The translations under genes were made by a program, and so were the position numbers. Below the pieces are notes generated by a model. It worked only from the letters and a program-made list of their open reading frames with translations. It was not told the DNA's origin and ran no database searches. From CAYQTO01 sp964420455 (GTDB taxonomy: Bacteria > Sumerlaeota > Sumerlaeia > SLMS01), in the NCBI GenBank assembly GCA_964420455.1, contig CAYQTO010000050.1, positions 1-21,070 on the forward strand: 21,070 nt of DNA, written 5' to 3'. Numbering within the stretch: the stretch's first letter is position 1; each line of letters opens with the position of its first letter. Shown here piece after piece: positions 7,507 through 15,885 of this stretch.

Positions 7507-8823
7507 CTAGAGAGAACGGCGCGCGATCACGTCGGCCACATCAAACCGGCCGTCCCCGTTCAGATCGAGGGTCTGGCCGTTGCCAGGGACGATGGCTGTC
7601 AGGGCCTGCACGAGGACGAGCGTGGACGGGAGCGGAGGAGCGCCTGCGCCTTGGCGCAGCACGGTCAACCGCGTGTTGGAACCGTTGGCCGTCACGCGAA
7701 ACAAATCTGTGAGGGCGCTTCCGGCAAAGTTGCCCACCCCGGTGATAAAGAACGGGCCTCCGGAATTGAGCGTGAAGGTGGAAAACGCGCCGTTTCCAAG
7801 ATTCTCCGCGACCGATGCGGTCTCGCCCACGTACTGGATCAGGTCGTCGTCGCCATCGCCGTCGATATCGCCGGCGTTCAAGACGGACCCGCTCAATCCG
7901 GTGACGAGGATCTTGGCCCCCGGGTTGAAGGCACCGTTGGCCGGCGAGGCAAGGAACCCAACGACGGTGCCCTGCTCCACGGCGATGATATCCTGCCGCC
8001 CGTCGCCATTGAGGTCCGCCGCAATCACCGGAAAGCTGTCAATCTCCCCCTGCGTCGTCGTGTTGACCAGCAATGTCTCGAAGGTCCACGCGCTGCCGCT
8101 GTAGACGGCGGTGATCACCTCGTTGGAGACGCCGATGGGATTGCCCACATTGTCGAAAATCGTTTGCTGGAAGACATTCACAATTCGCGGGAGCGCGCCC
8201 GGAGCCGATTGGGAAACCAGGACCGCACCCACCCCCGTATAGGGGAAGTTGTCCGGAGTGAAGTTTCCCGCCCCATCGTTGAGGAACGAGGTGAAGACGG
8301 TGCCATCGGCGCTGGCCAGGATATCGTTGTCGCCATCCCTCTCAAAGTCCGCTGTATAGACAACTGGTGTCCTCGTGCCGGTGGAGACCGTGCTGGAAGC
8401 CACGGTTTGCCCAAACGTCCCATTGCCGTTACCCAGCAACGCCGCGACGCCGATCACGCCCCCGGCGGCGAAGGGCAGGCCTGGCACCTCCTCGCCGGGC
8501 ACGTTATTGAGGTCCGCGGCCGCCGGCCCCAGCAGATACGTGAGGCTTTGCGTGTCCGTCAGCGTGTAGGCCATCTCTGCCGTGGACGTGAAGAAATGAA
8601 AGTCGACAGGAAAGGCAGTCGCCGATCCGCTGTAGATCATCAGGTCTGACAGCCCATCGTTGTTCCAGTCTCCGGCAATCGCCACTGGCTGGGCGACGGA
8701 AAGGGGGAGGTCGACCGGGGGGATGGAAGTGAAGTCGGCGGGGCCGAGGCCCGGGAGAAGAGTTGGGTTTGCCGAGAGGCAAAACGCCAACAACGTGCTG
8801 GCCGCGAGAGGGAACTGGCGCAT
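7507..8823 (-). CDS. Exported FG-GAP/VCBS repeat protein with dockerin-like tail
   Basis: A 438-residue predicted secreted protein. From the ATG at 8823 it starts with MRQFPLAASTLLAFCLSA, a signal peptide; a longer frame to 8916 would bury that signal, so I chose 8823. Calcium-binding FG-GAP/VCBS-type motifs recur: GDWNNDGLSD (51-60), ADFERDGDND (158-167), ADLNGDGRQD (269-278) and GDIDGDGDDD (318-327), plus a degenerate one at about 364-375, which suggests a partial or complete beta-propeller. The last 19 residues contain DLNGDGRFDVAD (420-431), the calcium loop of a type I dockerin half-repeat. It lies beside, and on the same strand as, the S8 protease, and may be a surface or extracellular partner. 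No enzyme motif is seen; ligand and role are unknown. Confidence 0.82.
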   Translation of the reverse strand: MRQFPLAASTLLAFCLSANPTLLPGLGPADFTSIPPVDLPLSVAQPVAIAGDWNNDGLSDLMIYSGSATAFPVDFHFFTSTAEMAYTLTDTQSLTYLLGPAAADLNNVPGEEVPGLPFAAGGVIGVAALLGNGNGTFGQTVASSTVSTGTRTPVVYTADFERDGDNDILASADGTVFTSFLNDGAGNFTPDNFPYTGVGAVLVSQSAPGALPRIVNVFQQTIFDNVGNPIGVSNEVITAVYSGSAWTFETLLVNTTTQGEIDSFPVIAADLNGDGRQDIIAVEQGTVVGFLASPANGAFNPGAKILVTGLSGSVLNAGDIDGDGDDDLIQYVGETASVAENLGNGAFSTFTLNSGGPFFITGVGNFAGSALTDLFRVTANGSNTRLTVLRQGAGAPPLPSTLVLVQALTAIVPGNGQTLDLNGDGRFDVADVIARRSL

Positions 8824-8956
8824 GGGAGAACTTTCGAGCTTGAATAGTTGTCGGCCACGTAGCCAGTTTTCCCGAATGACACAAGCGCAAAGAAGACTCC
8901 CCGGCCCGGGAGCCACAAGGGCATGTTGGGACCCACCGGGATCAGACGAATCGGAA

Positions 8957-8987
8957 GGGGTGGGGTAAGCCGGCGCAGGCCCACCCC
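8957..8987 (-). terminator. GC-rich inverted repeat after the protease gene
   Basis: GGGGTGGG (8957-8964) and CCCACCCC (8980-8987) form a perfect 8-bp inverted repeat with a 15-base loop, ten bases past the stop of the minus-strand protease gene. The stem is strong but the following minus-strand bases start TTCCGATT rather than a T-run, so it could be a terminator or a 3'-end stabiliser. It lies between the protease and the FG-GAP gene, which suggests that the latter has its own promoter or is attenuated. Confidence 0.42.
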
Positions 8988-8996
8988 GCCAACCAC

Positions 8997-11900
8997 TCAG
9001 AACAGCATCCAGAGCATGCCCGGCGATGCTTGCTCCACCGTGAGCGTGGCCGAGGCGGTTGCCGTTCCGCCCACGTTCGAGACCGTGACCGTATAGACGC
9101 CGGAGGCGCCCAAGGTGACCGCCGGAAGGAAGAGTTCCGACGTTGTCTCGCCCCCGAGGTTGAGAGTGTCCTTTTCCCAGGCGTACATCGGAAAGGGAAC
9201 GCCGGTGGCCTCGACCGTGATCAACACGTCGGTACCGGCGGGAACAGTCGTGTCCATGGGCGGCGTGATAATGACCGGGGCGACGGGATCGGGAGCCACC
9301 TCGTAGACCCGGGTGGTCACCGTGGCCGGCTCGTAGTCCGCCTTGAAGGCCCGTGCATTCACGGTGGTCGTCCCTTCTCCGAGGGTAAACGGCGCTGTAT
9401 AGACAGTCGAGGTGTCCGTTGGGGCCGTTCCATCAAGGGTGTAGCGGATCGTCGCGCCCTTGGTTCGGGTGCTCATGGACACTTCCACGCTTCCGACCGG
9501 GTCGACATCGACCGGCTGGATATCGACGGCGGCGGCCTGAAATTCAAAGAGTCGCTCGACGATGTCGCTCGCGCCGAAGAAATCGCGATAGGCGATGGCG
9601 CTGACGGTGGCCGTTCTGTCCAGGGTGATGCCGTCCTCGTCGCCGGAAATGGGCGGATCGGGGACCTCCGGTGTCGACTCGTCCGTTGTCGCATAGACTC
9701 GAATTCCCACCGTGGGGGGCGTGGTGGTGGCCACGAAGAGGACATCGATCTCATTGAAATAGCGCCCCGTGAGCGCATTGGGATCCTCGCTGGGGATGAT
9801 CTGGGGATCGTTGATGGTGCCAAGCGGATCGGCAACCTGGTAGGTCTTCTGGAGCTGGTTGCTCGGGTTCAGGGAATTCTTGAAGGCACGGACCTTGAAC
9901 TGGTAGAAGTCATTGGTGAAGGGATCATCGTCGAGGTCGGTGAGGACGACCGGCGTTCCTGTATAGACAGGGCTGCCGGTAGTGACGTCCGGGGCGATGC
10001 CGTTGGCCGCCAACTCGTAGCGGATCGTTGCCCCCTCCGTGGGGGAGAACATGGTCACGGCGAGGTCTGCCACCTGCCCGGTGGCGATTGGATACAGGAT
10101 CGGCGTTTCGACCGTTCCCGCATCCGGATTGAACACGCTCACGGTTTCGGTCACCGTGTTGCTCGAGATCATCGTACCGCCGCGATTCAGGAAGGCCTTT
10201 GCCTTGATGATGACCTCGCCTGAAGAAACGAGGTTGAAGGGGCCTGTGTAGGGGAAGGAATAGCGTGTTGGCTCCGCCCCGTTGATCGTATAGCGCACCA
10301 CGGCAAAGGGCGTCGCCGAGGACATCTGTACCTGGACTGGGGAGGTAAACGGCGGGGCGCCGGGCGTCGTGATGACCGGGTCCGCCACCGTCTCAATGAC
10401 AGTGTAGGTCTCCTCGGTGATGGCACTTGGCGTGTAGCCGTCGAGATAGATGCGTGCCTTGATGGTGGTCGTACTGGTGAAGGTCAGGGGCTCCGGCTGG
10501 GAGCCGAAGATGAGCGAGTTCTCGGTTGGATCGCTGCCATCGATTGTATAGCGGATTTCGGCTCCGAGGATTGTTGTCCCCATGTAGCAGGTAACGGAGC
10601 CGGAGAACTCGCCGGAGTCGGGGTAAATTGTGGGCGGGGGCAGGACCACGGACTGGATGACATAGGTCTCGGTGGCGGTGTTGGGGCTGGGCTTGTGGCC
10701 GGGCTTGAAGGCGCGCGCGGTGACGGTCCGGTTGCTGTCGATGGTCAGACCCGTGGCGGGTTCATAGAGAACCCCATTGTTGGTCCGCGGGAGGGTGCCA
10801 TCGAGGGTGTAGTAAATGTCGGCGTCGGGCGTGGCCGTGGAAAGAGTCAGTTCCTGGGGCGAGGTGTAGGTGCCGCCCGGGGGGGCGATGCTGACGGGGG
10901 CGACGATGGGGATCGACGTGCCGAAGGTAAACGACGCCTCGGCGATGTCCCCCCCAATGCCGAACTCATTGAAGGCACGGGCGCGGACGGTGGTGTTGCC
11001 ATCAAGGGTCAAGTACCAGCCCGAGGGGATCGTGGTGGAGTTGAAGCCGGGCTCGGATCCGTCCACCGTGTAGGTGATCCGGACTCCTGTGGTGTCGCCA
11101 CTGGCGAAGCTGATGGCGGCGTAGGCGGGGGGATCGGCCTGATTCCCCCCGGGGGGATTGATCTCCGGAGCGGGCGGCGGCGTGACGTCCGATACCGCGT
11201 TGATGGCGGCGCGGAGGTCCGGCTGTGGGCCGATGTGGTCCGTGCCCTCTTGGGGCGTTCCGGTGTCGATCAGCAGCTGGCGCAGTTCGTCCGGCGGGAT
11301 GACCTCCCCGGCGAAGCCGTTCAGCCGCTTGCTGAAACTCTGGAGGATCGCGCAGGCCCCCGCCACAATTGGCGTCGCGCCGGAGGTGCCTCCGAAGGAG
11401 CGGCGATACCAGAGATTCTTCTCCGCCGCGTTGGGCGGATTTCCCCCGGGATAAAGGTCGCCATAGCCCGAGGTGACAATTCCCGACCCCCATCCCTGGA
11501 CATCCACCCGAAGGCCGTAATTGGAGGTAGATCGCCTCGACCGTGCCGCGGCGGAACCGGCCGGATTCGCCGAACCCACCAGGATCGCTCCCGAATCCTT
11601 CTGGCGAACGCCCACCACCACCTCGAACGGATGGTGCCCCCCGTTTCCCGTTGTATAGATCGGATCGTCAAGATCCTCCTCACCGTTCGAGGCCGCCTCC
11701 ACGACGATGACCCCCTGGGCCACCGCCGTCTCAATCGCATCAAACACCGACTCCCTCCACTCCACCGGGACCAGTCCGACCTGCGAGGGCGCGTTCGCGG
11801 GGACGTAGTTCGGCCCCGCCTGCTGCGCTTCCAGCATGATCACATCACCGGCCACGAACGATCCGCCCCCGGAAACCAACAGGTCCGTAATCGCCCCCGC

Positions 11901-12731
11901 CACATTGACCACCCCCGTGTGGTAAGTCGGCGAATGAAACTTCAGCACCGCCGGCGAGATTCCCGTCACACCGAAATCGTTCGGATATCCCGCGATCACG
12001 CCCATCACGGCGGTGCCATGGTCATCGGTGGGAAACGTCGGCGGTCCGATGAGCGGATTGATGACCGTCACCGGCGCAAAGTCGGAATGGTTCGGATTGA
12101 TGAGATACTCCACGTCGGCCACCTTGATCAGGTCTCCCAACAGGCCGAGTTCATGGGCGAACCGCGCATCAATTCCATCCGGCGCCGCGTCGAGGTAACG
12201 CTGGTAGGGCTGGAAGGTATTGAGCGGATCGGGGTCCGTATAGTCGGGGGGCTGGGGGGGAGCCAGCGGCTTGGTCACGAACCATGCGTTATAGACACTG
12301 TCGAGGTCGCGGAATTCATTGACCGCCGTTTCCACGTCGGCCCCTTCCGGCAAGTGGAGGAAGTAATAAAGATTCAAGTCCTTAAGGTCGCGGCCGGAAT
12401 TCTTTTCGCCGTCCTCCCGGAGCTTGTCCAACTCCTCCTCGGGCCCGCGATGCATCCGCTCCCAACGACCGCCCGCATACTTCGCCAACACGGCCTTCTC
12501 CTCCGCCGTGGTCAGAGACTTCCCCTCGAGGTCGACCAGCGTCCCTCCCCGCAGCCTCACCTTCAGCCCCTCCTCGAACTTCACCTCGAGGACGTCCTCC
12601 TCGTAATGGGCCTTCCAGACGGCCTTTTCCGCGTGGGCCGGCGGGCCCGCAAATACCGCGGAGAAGACGAGAAGCACGACGAACCAACGGATGGAGACAG
12701 GGGCACCCACGCGCAACATCCTTTCGCCCAT
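8997..12731 (-). CDS. Secreted subtilisin-like (S8) protease with seven chitobiase-C-terminal-like repeats and Ig-like domain
   Basis: A 1244-residue exported serine protease. Residues 1-34 are a signal peptide (hydrophobic VVLLVFSAVFA, then AHA). A propeptide-like region follows (to about 160, with LYYFLHLPEGAD), then QPYQRYLDAAPDGIDARFA leading into the catalytic domain: Asp206 in VADVEYL, His238 in DDHGTAVMG, the oxyanion Asn349 in EAASNG, and Ser450 in GGTSGATPIVAG, so the triad is complete. From about 518 to 1146 seven repeats of about 80-95 residues carry the CHB_HEX_C-like pattern of an RYTxDGxxP core and VRARAF/VNARAF strand; repeats 5 and 6 are the most divergent. An Ig-like domain (about 1150-1233; ASGVYTVTVSN) ends the protein. 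The ATG at 12731 is preferred over a GTG at 12737; an ATG at 12719 is also possible. No C-terminal anchor is seen. It probably degrades proteins while the repeats hold it to a glycan or surface. Confidence 0.9.
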   Translation of the reverse strand: MGERMLRVGAPVSIRWFVVLLVFSAVFAGPPAHAEKAVWKAHYEEDVLEVKFEEGLKVRLRGGTLVDLEGKSLTTAEEKAVLAKYAGGRWERMHRGPEEELDKLREDGEKNSGRDLKDLNLYYFLHLPEGADVETAVNEFRDLDSVYNAWFVTKPLAPPQPPDYTDPDPLNTFQPYQRYLDAAPDGIDARFAHELGLLGDLIKVADVEYLINPNHSDFAPVTVINPLIGPPTFPTDDHGTAVMGVIAGYPNDFGVTGISPAVLKFHSPTYHTGVVNVAGAITDLLVSGGGSFVAGDVIMLEAQQAGPNYVPANAPSQVGLVPVEWRESVFDAIETAVAQGVIVVEAASNGEEDLDDPIYTTGNGGHHPFEVVVGVRQKDSGAILVGSANPAGSAAARSRRSTSNYGLRVDVQGWGSGIVTSGYGDLYPGGNPPNAAEKNLWYRRSFGGTSGATPIVAGACAILQSFSKRLNGFAGEVIPPDELRQLLIDTGTPQEGTDHIGPQPDLRAAINAVSDVTPPPAPEINPPGGNQADPPAYAAISFASGDTTGVRITYTVDGSEPGFNSTTIPSGWYLTLDGNTTVRARAFNEFGIGGDIAEASFTFGTSIPIVAPVSIAPPGGTYTSPQELTLSTATPDADIYYTLDGTLPRTNNGVLYEPATGLTIDSNRTVTARAFKPGHKPSPNTATETYVIQSVVLPPPTIYPDSGEFSGSVTCYMGTTILGAEIRYTIDGSDPTENSLIFGSQPEPLTFTSTTTIKARIYLDGYTPSAITEETYTVIETVADPVITTPGAPPFTSPVQVQMSSATPFAVVRYTINGAEPTRYSFPYTGPFNLVSSGEVIIKAKAFLNRGGTMISSNTVTETVSVFNPDAGTVETPILYPIATGQVADLAVTMFSPTEGATIRYELAANGIAPDVTTGSPVYTGTPVVLTDLDDDPFTNDFYQFKVRAFKNSLNPSNQLQKTYQVADPLGTINDPQIIPSEDPNALTGRYFNEIDVLFVATTTPPTVGIRVYATTDESTPEVPDPPISGDEDGITLDRTATVSAIAYRDFFGASDIVERLFEFQAAAVDIQPVDVDPVGSVEVSMSTRTKGATIRYTLDGTAPTDTSTVYTAPFTLGEGTTTVNARAFKADYEPATVTTRVYEVAPDPVAPVIITPPMDTTVPAGTDVLITVEATGVPFPMYAWEKDTLNLGGETTSELFLPAVTLGASGVYTVTVSNVGGTATASATLTVEQASPGMLWMLF

Positions 12732-12780
12732 GGGCACGGCCTAGGGTGCCTGCATGAACATATTGGAAATTTCCACCTAA

Positions 12781-12812
12781 ATTCATCGACACTTGTTGCG
12801 CAGATGTGTCAA
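12781..12812 (-). promoter_or_regulatory. Candidate promoter of the protease gene
   Basis: On the minus strand the 107-base gap holds a perfect TTGACA (12812-12807), about 76 bases before the chosen ATG, in an AT-rich patch unusual for this window. The best -10 after 19-20 bases, ATGAAT, matches only three of six positions, so the call rests mainly on the -35. The octamer ATTGACAC is shared with the pilT leader. Confidence 0.3.
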
Positions 12813-12843
12813 TGTCTAAGGGGGAAAAGATGACCCGGACCCC

Positions 12844-13788
12844 TCACCCCTTGGCGACGGTCCGCTCCTCGGCCCGCAGGTACTGGCGCCACGGCACGAC
12901 CAGCCGGCGCATGTGCACCGGATAACTGACCGGGTGCTGGGTCTCCCCCGCCCCCCACCAGCCGTAGAGCAGGTAGTTCTTCCAGAAATCATCCTCGTAG
13001 GCGCGGGCGAGGGCGCGCTTGGCGAGGCCAACCAGCAGCATCGCCATCACCGCGGTGACGGCCCACACGGAGGTGACCTGGAATGGGTTAAAGGCCGGGT
13101 TGCCACCAATGCTGGCCTGCATGCCCGCCATGAAGAAGGCCGCCAGAATGAGCCCCGGGGCCCCCGTCACCGCCATCCCCGCAAAGGTCAGCGTCGTCAC
13201 ATAGAAGGGGATCGCGATGAGGTTGAACAGGGCGCGGTTGCGCAGGTTGAGCCGCGGGAGCGCGGCGGAAGCAAACATCCAGAAGGCAATGCGCAGCGAC
13301 TCGAGGTGGAACCAGGCGAGGAGAAGAAAGAAGGGAACAAGGGTGGCAAGGGCAGTAGCCGCCCACACCGCCCGTTGCTCCATCGTGAGGCCGACCGGCG
13401 GCGTATAGACACCGGCAATGACAAAGAGCGCCAAGAGAGCCAGATCGATGAACGAGGCCAGCAGGAGGAGGCGCCACCAAACGTTGAGGCTGCCGGCGAA
13501 GAGGATGCTGCCGACGACCGAGGGACGCAGGTTGGTGATCGAGAGTTCCTCGATCAGGGTCGGATCGCGGCGCCATCGCGAGGCGATGTTCCACCCCGCG
13601 AGCCAGCCAAAGAAGAACACGAGGTAATCGAAGAAGATGACCCGGGCGGCGAGAAAGAGCATGCCGAGGGTACCCGAGTTGGAGGCATAGAGGAGGGCCT
13701 GACCGGCGACGAAGGTGGCCATCAGGAGGATCGGGAGAACCCAGGACATGCGATGGCGAAGTCCGGCGCGACTGGCGAGTTGGATCAC
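12844..13788 (-). CDS. Multipass membrane protein, weakly ABC-2-permease-like
   Basis: About 314 residues, mostly hydrophobic, with some seven or eight membrane spans: SWVLPILLMATFVAGQALLYA, then a pair in LGMLFLAARVIFFDYLVFFFGWLAG, WWRLLLLASFIDLALLALFV, TLVPFFLLLAW, FNLIAIPFYVTTLTFAGMA, GLILAAFFMAGM, and AVTAVMAMLLVGLA. The cytoplasmic segment RRDPTLIEELSITNLRPSVVG resembles the loop of ABC-2-type permeases, where a Thr-Leu-Glu-Glu-Leu helix precedes the second span, but no ATPase gene is adjacent and I do not recognise the family. The frame extends as far as a TTG at 13932, but that adds a Pro/Arg-rich stretch; the GTG at 13788 gives a natural N-terminus shortly before the first span. The start is therefore uncertain. 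The C-terminal tail of about 50 residues is charged and cytosolic. Confidence 0.72.
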   Translation of the reverse strand: MIQLASRAGLRHRMSWVLPILLMATFVAGQALLYASNSGTLGMLFLAARVIFFDYLVFFFGWLAGWNIASRWRRDPTLIEELSITNLRPSVVGSILFAGSLNVWWRLLLLASFIDLALLALFVIAGVYTPPVGLTMEQRAVWAATALATLVPFFLLLAWFHLESLRIAFWMFASAALPRLNLRNRALFNLIAIPFYVTTLTFAGMAVTGAPGLILAAFFMAGMQASIGGNPAFNPFQVTSVWAVTAVMAMLLVGLAKRALARAYEDDFWKNYLLYGWWGAGETQHPVSYPVHMRRLVVPWRQYLRAEERTVAKG

Positions 13789-14027
13789 CCGCCACCCATC
13801 GCCGTGTCCGGGGCGTGCGCCAAGGATGAGCCGGTCGAGACGGCCCGGGCGGTCCAATCGAGCAGGGTCCGGCCGCTTTCTGGGATACACCGCTCCGGTT
13901 TGCGGGGGCGGCACGTGGCGATCGGGCTCCAATGGCCCACGTCCTTTCCATGGTTTTCGCTGGACCCCCTCCCACTAGGTTGCCACCAATGAGGATACAT
14001 CAAGTGGGAAGTGGCCTCCGGCCCCCA

Positions 14028-14723
14028 ATGAGCGAATCCGCCGCGCCCAAGTCTTACGTCCCCTGCCTGTCGGTCTATGGGCCCGGCGAGCAATTCTTCA
14101 TACGTGTGCCAGCCAAACGCGAGTCGTTGATCGGCCGCAGCCGCCAGTGCGATGTCATCCTCACCAACGAGGCGGTCTCCCGCCGCCACCTGCGCCTCGT
14201 CTACGAGAACTACTTCGAGCCCCTTTCCCCCCCGAAGTGTTTTGTCGAGGACCTCGGCAGCAAGAACGGCGCGTACTTCAACGGCGACAAGCTCAGTGGC
14301 CGTCGGGAAATCCGCGACCGTGACCTGCTGCGCATTGGCGACATGACCCTCGTTTTCTCCGTCCAGCAGCTCCCCGGCAACCGCAGCCCGGAAACCATGT
14401 CGGAGGTGCTGTCGCCCGCCAGCGACGCCCTGCGGTGGAAAGTGGTGGAGGAGACATGGGAGACGCGCCGCTCGCGCCCCTGCGAAGGCGGCTACGAGTT
14501 CACCCTCACGACCCCCGTCCTCGACAAGGACAAGTACGCCCAGCTCCTGGAGGCGGAGGAGGTCACCTGCACCGCCGAGGTTGACGCCCCCGAGGACGAC
14601 CGCACCGTCCGCGGCACCGTTAGCTGGATCCGCGTCGACAACGTGCGTCGCAACGAAGGCTGCACCATTGGCGTGCGCTTCGCCGAACTCCCCCAGGTTC
14701 TCAAGGACCGCGTCTCGTCCTGA
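14028..14723 (+). CDS. FHA domain protein with PilZ-like C-terminal domain
   Basis: A 231-residue cytosolic protein. Residues 12-115 form a forkhead-associated domain: LIGRSRQCDV (about 34-43) has the Gly-Arg-Ser, VSRRHLRL (about 50-57) has the Ser and His of the phosphothreonine pocket, and DLGSKNGAYFNG (75-86) has the Asn-Gly turn. So it should bind phosphothreonine peptides. Residues about 140-228 look like a degenerate PilZ domain: VRGTVSWIRV followed by IGVRFAEL, the second half of that beta-barrel, but without a clear RxxxR or D/NxSxxG motif, so c-di-GMP binding is doubtful. The gene converges on pilT with a six-base gap, which suggests a pilus or motility role. The ATG at 14028 is chosen because the FHA starts soon after; in-frame ATGs at 13932, 13950 and 13989 give Pro-rich leaders. 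The 239-base gap upstream (13789-14027) shows no convincing promoter. Confidence 0.82.
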   Translation: MSESAAPKSYVPCLSVYGPGEQFFIRVPAKRESLIGRSRQCDVILTNEAVSRRHLRLVYENYFEPLSPPKCFVEDLGSKNGAYFNGDKLSGRREIRDRDLLRIGDMTLVFSVQQLPGNRSPETMSEVLSPASDALRWKVVEETWETRRSRPCEGGYEFTLTTPVLDKDKYAQLLEAEEVTCTAEVDAPEDDRTVRGTVSWIRVDNVRRNEGCTIGVRFAELPQVLKDRVSS

Positions 14724-14729
14724 ACCGGA

Positions 14730-15824
14730 TCAGCCGATGATCCCGCCACGGTCGCCGGACGACGAAATCCCCTGGATCGCCCGCTTCAGTCCATAGATAT
14801 CGTTACAGTGGATATGCGCCTCGTCCAGAGTGATGATCTTCTCCCGGACGAAGTCCGCAAGCGCCTGGTCCATGGTCACCATGCCGTCCTCGCGGCTGGT
14901 CATATAGCCCTGGATGTCGGAAATGCGGTTTTCCCGAATGAGCTTCGCAACGACGCCGTTGTTGATGAGGATCTCCATGGCGGCGCGGCGTCCCTTGCCG
15001 TCGGCAGTCTTCACGAGCCGTTGGGTAATTGAGGCAAGCAGGTTGAGCGACAACTGATCGCGGAGCATATCGTGCTCGCTGATCTCGAAGTTGCCGAGGA
15101 TGCGCTGGATCGTGTGGACGGCGCCGCGGGTGTGCAGGGTCGAGAACACCAGGTGGCCGGTTTCCGTCGCCTTGATGGCGATGCGGATCGTTTCCACGTC
15201 GCGCATCTCGCCGACCAGGATCACGTCGGGGTCCGCGCGCAGGGCCGAGCGCAGCGCCTCCGCGAACGAACCCACGTCCGTCCCCACCTCTCGCTGGCTG
15301 ATTACCGACTTCACGTTCGAGTAACGATACTCGATCGGGTCCTCGATGGTGATGATCCGCCGCGCATCGGTCGTATTGATTTGATTGATCATCGAGGCCA
15401 GCGTCGTCGTTTTGCCGCATCCGGTGATGCCGGTGACCAGCACCATGCCGCGGTGGTTCTCGGCGATTTCCTTGAGCGTCGGGACGATCTGGAGCTCGTC
15501 GATGCTCGGGACCTTCATGGGGATGCTGCGGAGAGTGACGCAGAGGCGCTGGGTCTGGAAGAAGGTGACAACCCGGAAACGGGCGACCTGGGGGATCTCG
15601 TAGGAGAAGTCGACGTGATAGTTCGCCTCGAGGTCGCCCTTGAGGTGCTCCGGCATGATCTGCAGGAGCAGGTCGCGCATGTCGTCGTGAGTCAGAGGCG
15701 GGGTCTCGACGCGCTTGAGGTCGCCACGGATCCGAAAGAACGGCTGGATGTCCTCCATCAGGTGTACGTCGGAGGCGTTGTTCTTAACGGCCCCTTCGAG
15801 GAGGGCCTTGAAGTTAAATGCCAT
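14730..15824 (-). CDS. pilT: Type IV pilus retraction ATPase PilT
   Basis: A 364-residue hexameric ATPase of the secretion ATPase superfamily that depolymerises type IV pili at the inner membrane. The N-terminal PAS-like domain reads KNNASDVHL ... FRIRGDLKRV (16-39). The ATPase domain has Walker A GITGCGKTT (132-140, Lys138), the Asp box ITIEDPIEY (158-166), Walker B DVILVGEMRD (200-209, Glu206), and the His box HLVFSTLHT (224-232). AKLIREN (about 293-299) corresponds to the C-terminal Leu-Ile-Arg-Glu motif that marks PilT. Length is normal for PilT. Walker A has Cys at position 136 where Ser is usual. The ATG at 15824 is preceded by AAAGGAA at eight bases. No other pilus genes lie in the window, so the rest of the machine is encoded elsewhere. 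Confidence 0.95.
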   Translation of the reverse strand: MAFNFKALLEGAVKNNASDVHLMEDIQPFFRIRGDLKRVETPPLTHDDMRDLLLQIMPEHLKGDLEANYHVDFSYEIPQVARFRVVTFFQTQRLCVTLRSIPMKVPSIDELQIVPTLKEIAENHRGMVLVTGITGCGKTTTLASMINQINTTDARRIITIEDPIEYRYSNVKSVISQREVGTDVGSFAEALRSALRADPDVILVGEMRDVETIRIAIKATETGHLVFSTLHTRGAVHTIQRILGNFEISEHDMLRDQLSLNLLASITQRLVKTADGKGRRAAMEILINNGVVAKLIRENRISDIQGYMTSREDGMVTMDQALADFVREKIITLDEAHIHCNDIYGLKRAIQGISSSGDRGGIIG

Positions 15825-15828
15825 GGGG

Positions 15829-15875
15829 CGGTTCCTTTGGGCGCAAATCGGGTGAACCGTCCGAATCTGGAACCG
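15829..15875 (-). promoter_or_regulatory. pilT leader with possible ribosome-site-masking hairpin
   Basis: On the minus strand the ribosome-binding region AAAGGAACCG contains GGAACCG (15835-15829). An upstream CGGTTCC (15875-15869) is its perfect 7-base complement, and CGGTTCA (15859-15853) offers a competing 6-base pairing. Either would mask the ribosome-binding site of pilT. This is seen directly as complementarity; a regulatory role is inference. Confidence 0.3.
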
Positions 15876-15885
15876 GCGACGGAGG

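Noticed and set aside
8824..8916. N-terminal extension of the FG-GAP protein upstream of 8823
   Set aside because: It would place 31 residues before a good signal peptide; the ATG at 8823 starts the signal directly.
8997..12731. Repeats in the protease arm as DNA tandem repeats
   Set aside because: The repeats are seen at protein level only; the DNA copies have diverged and show no exact tandem units.
10695..12833. A 712-codon plus-strand open frame opposite the protease gene
   Set aside because: It is Gly/Arg-rich without any recognisable domain and is the mirror of the GC-biased third positions of the clear S8 protease on the other strand.
13788..13932. N-terminal extension of the membrane protein to a TTG at 13932
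   Set aside because: The added residues are Pro/Arg-rich shadow-like sequence and TTG has no ribosome-binding site; the GTG at 13788 gives a more natural N-terminus.
13098..13991. Direct repeat GGTTGCCACCAATG at 13098 and 13978
   Set aside because: A single 14-base match between a coding region and a leader is about what chance allows in 21 kb, and no flanking similarity extends it.
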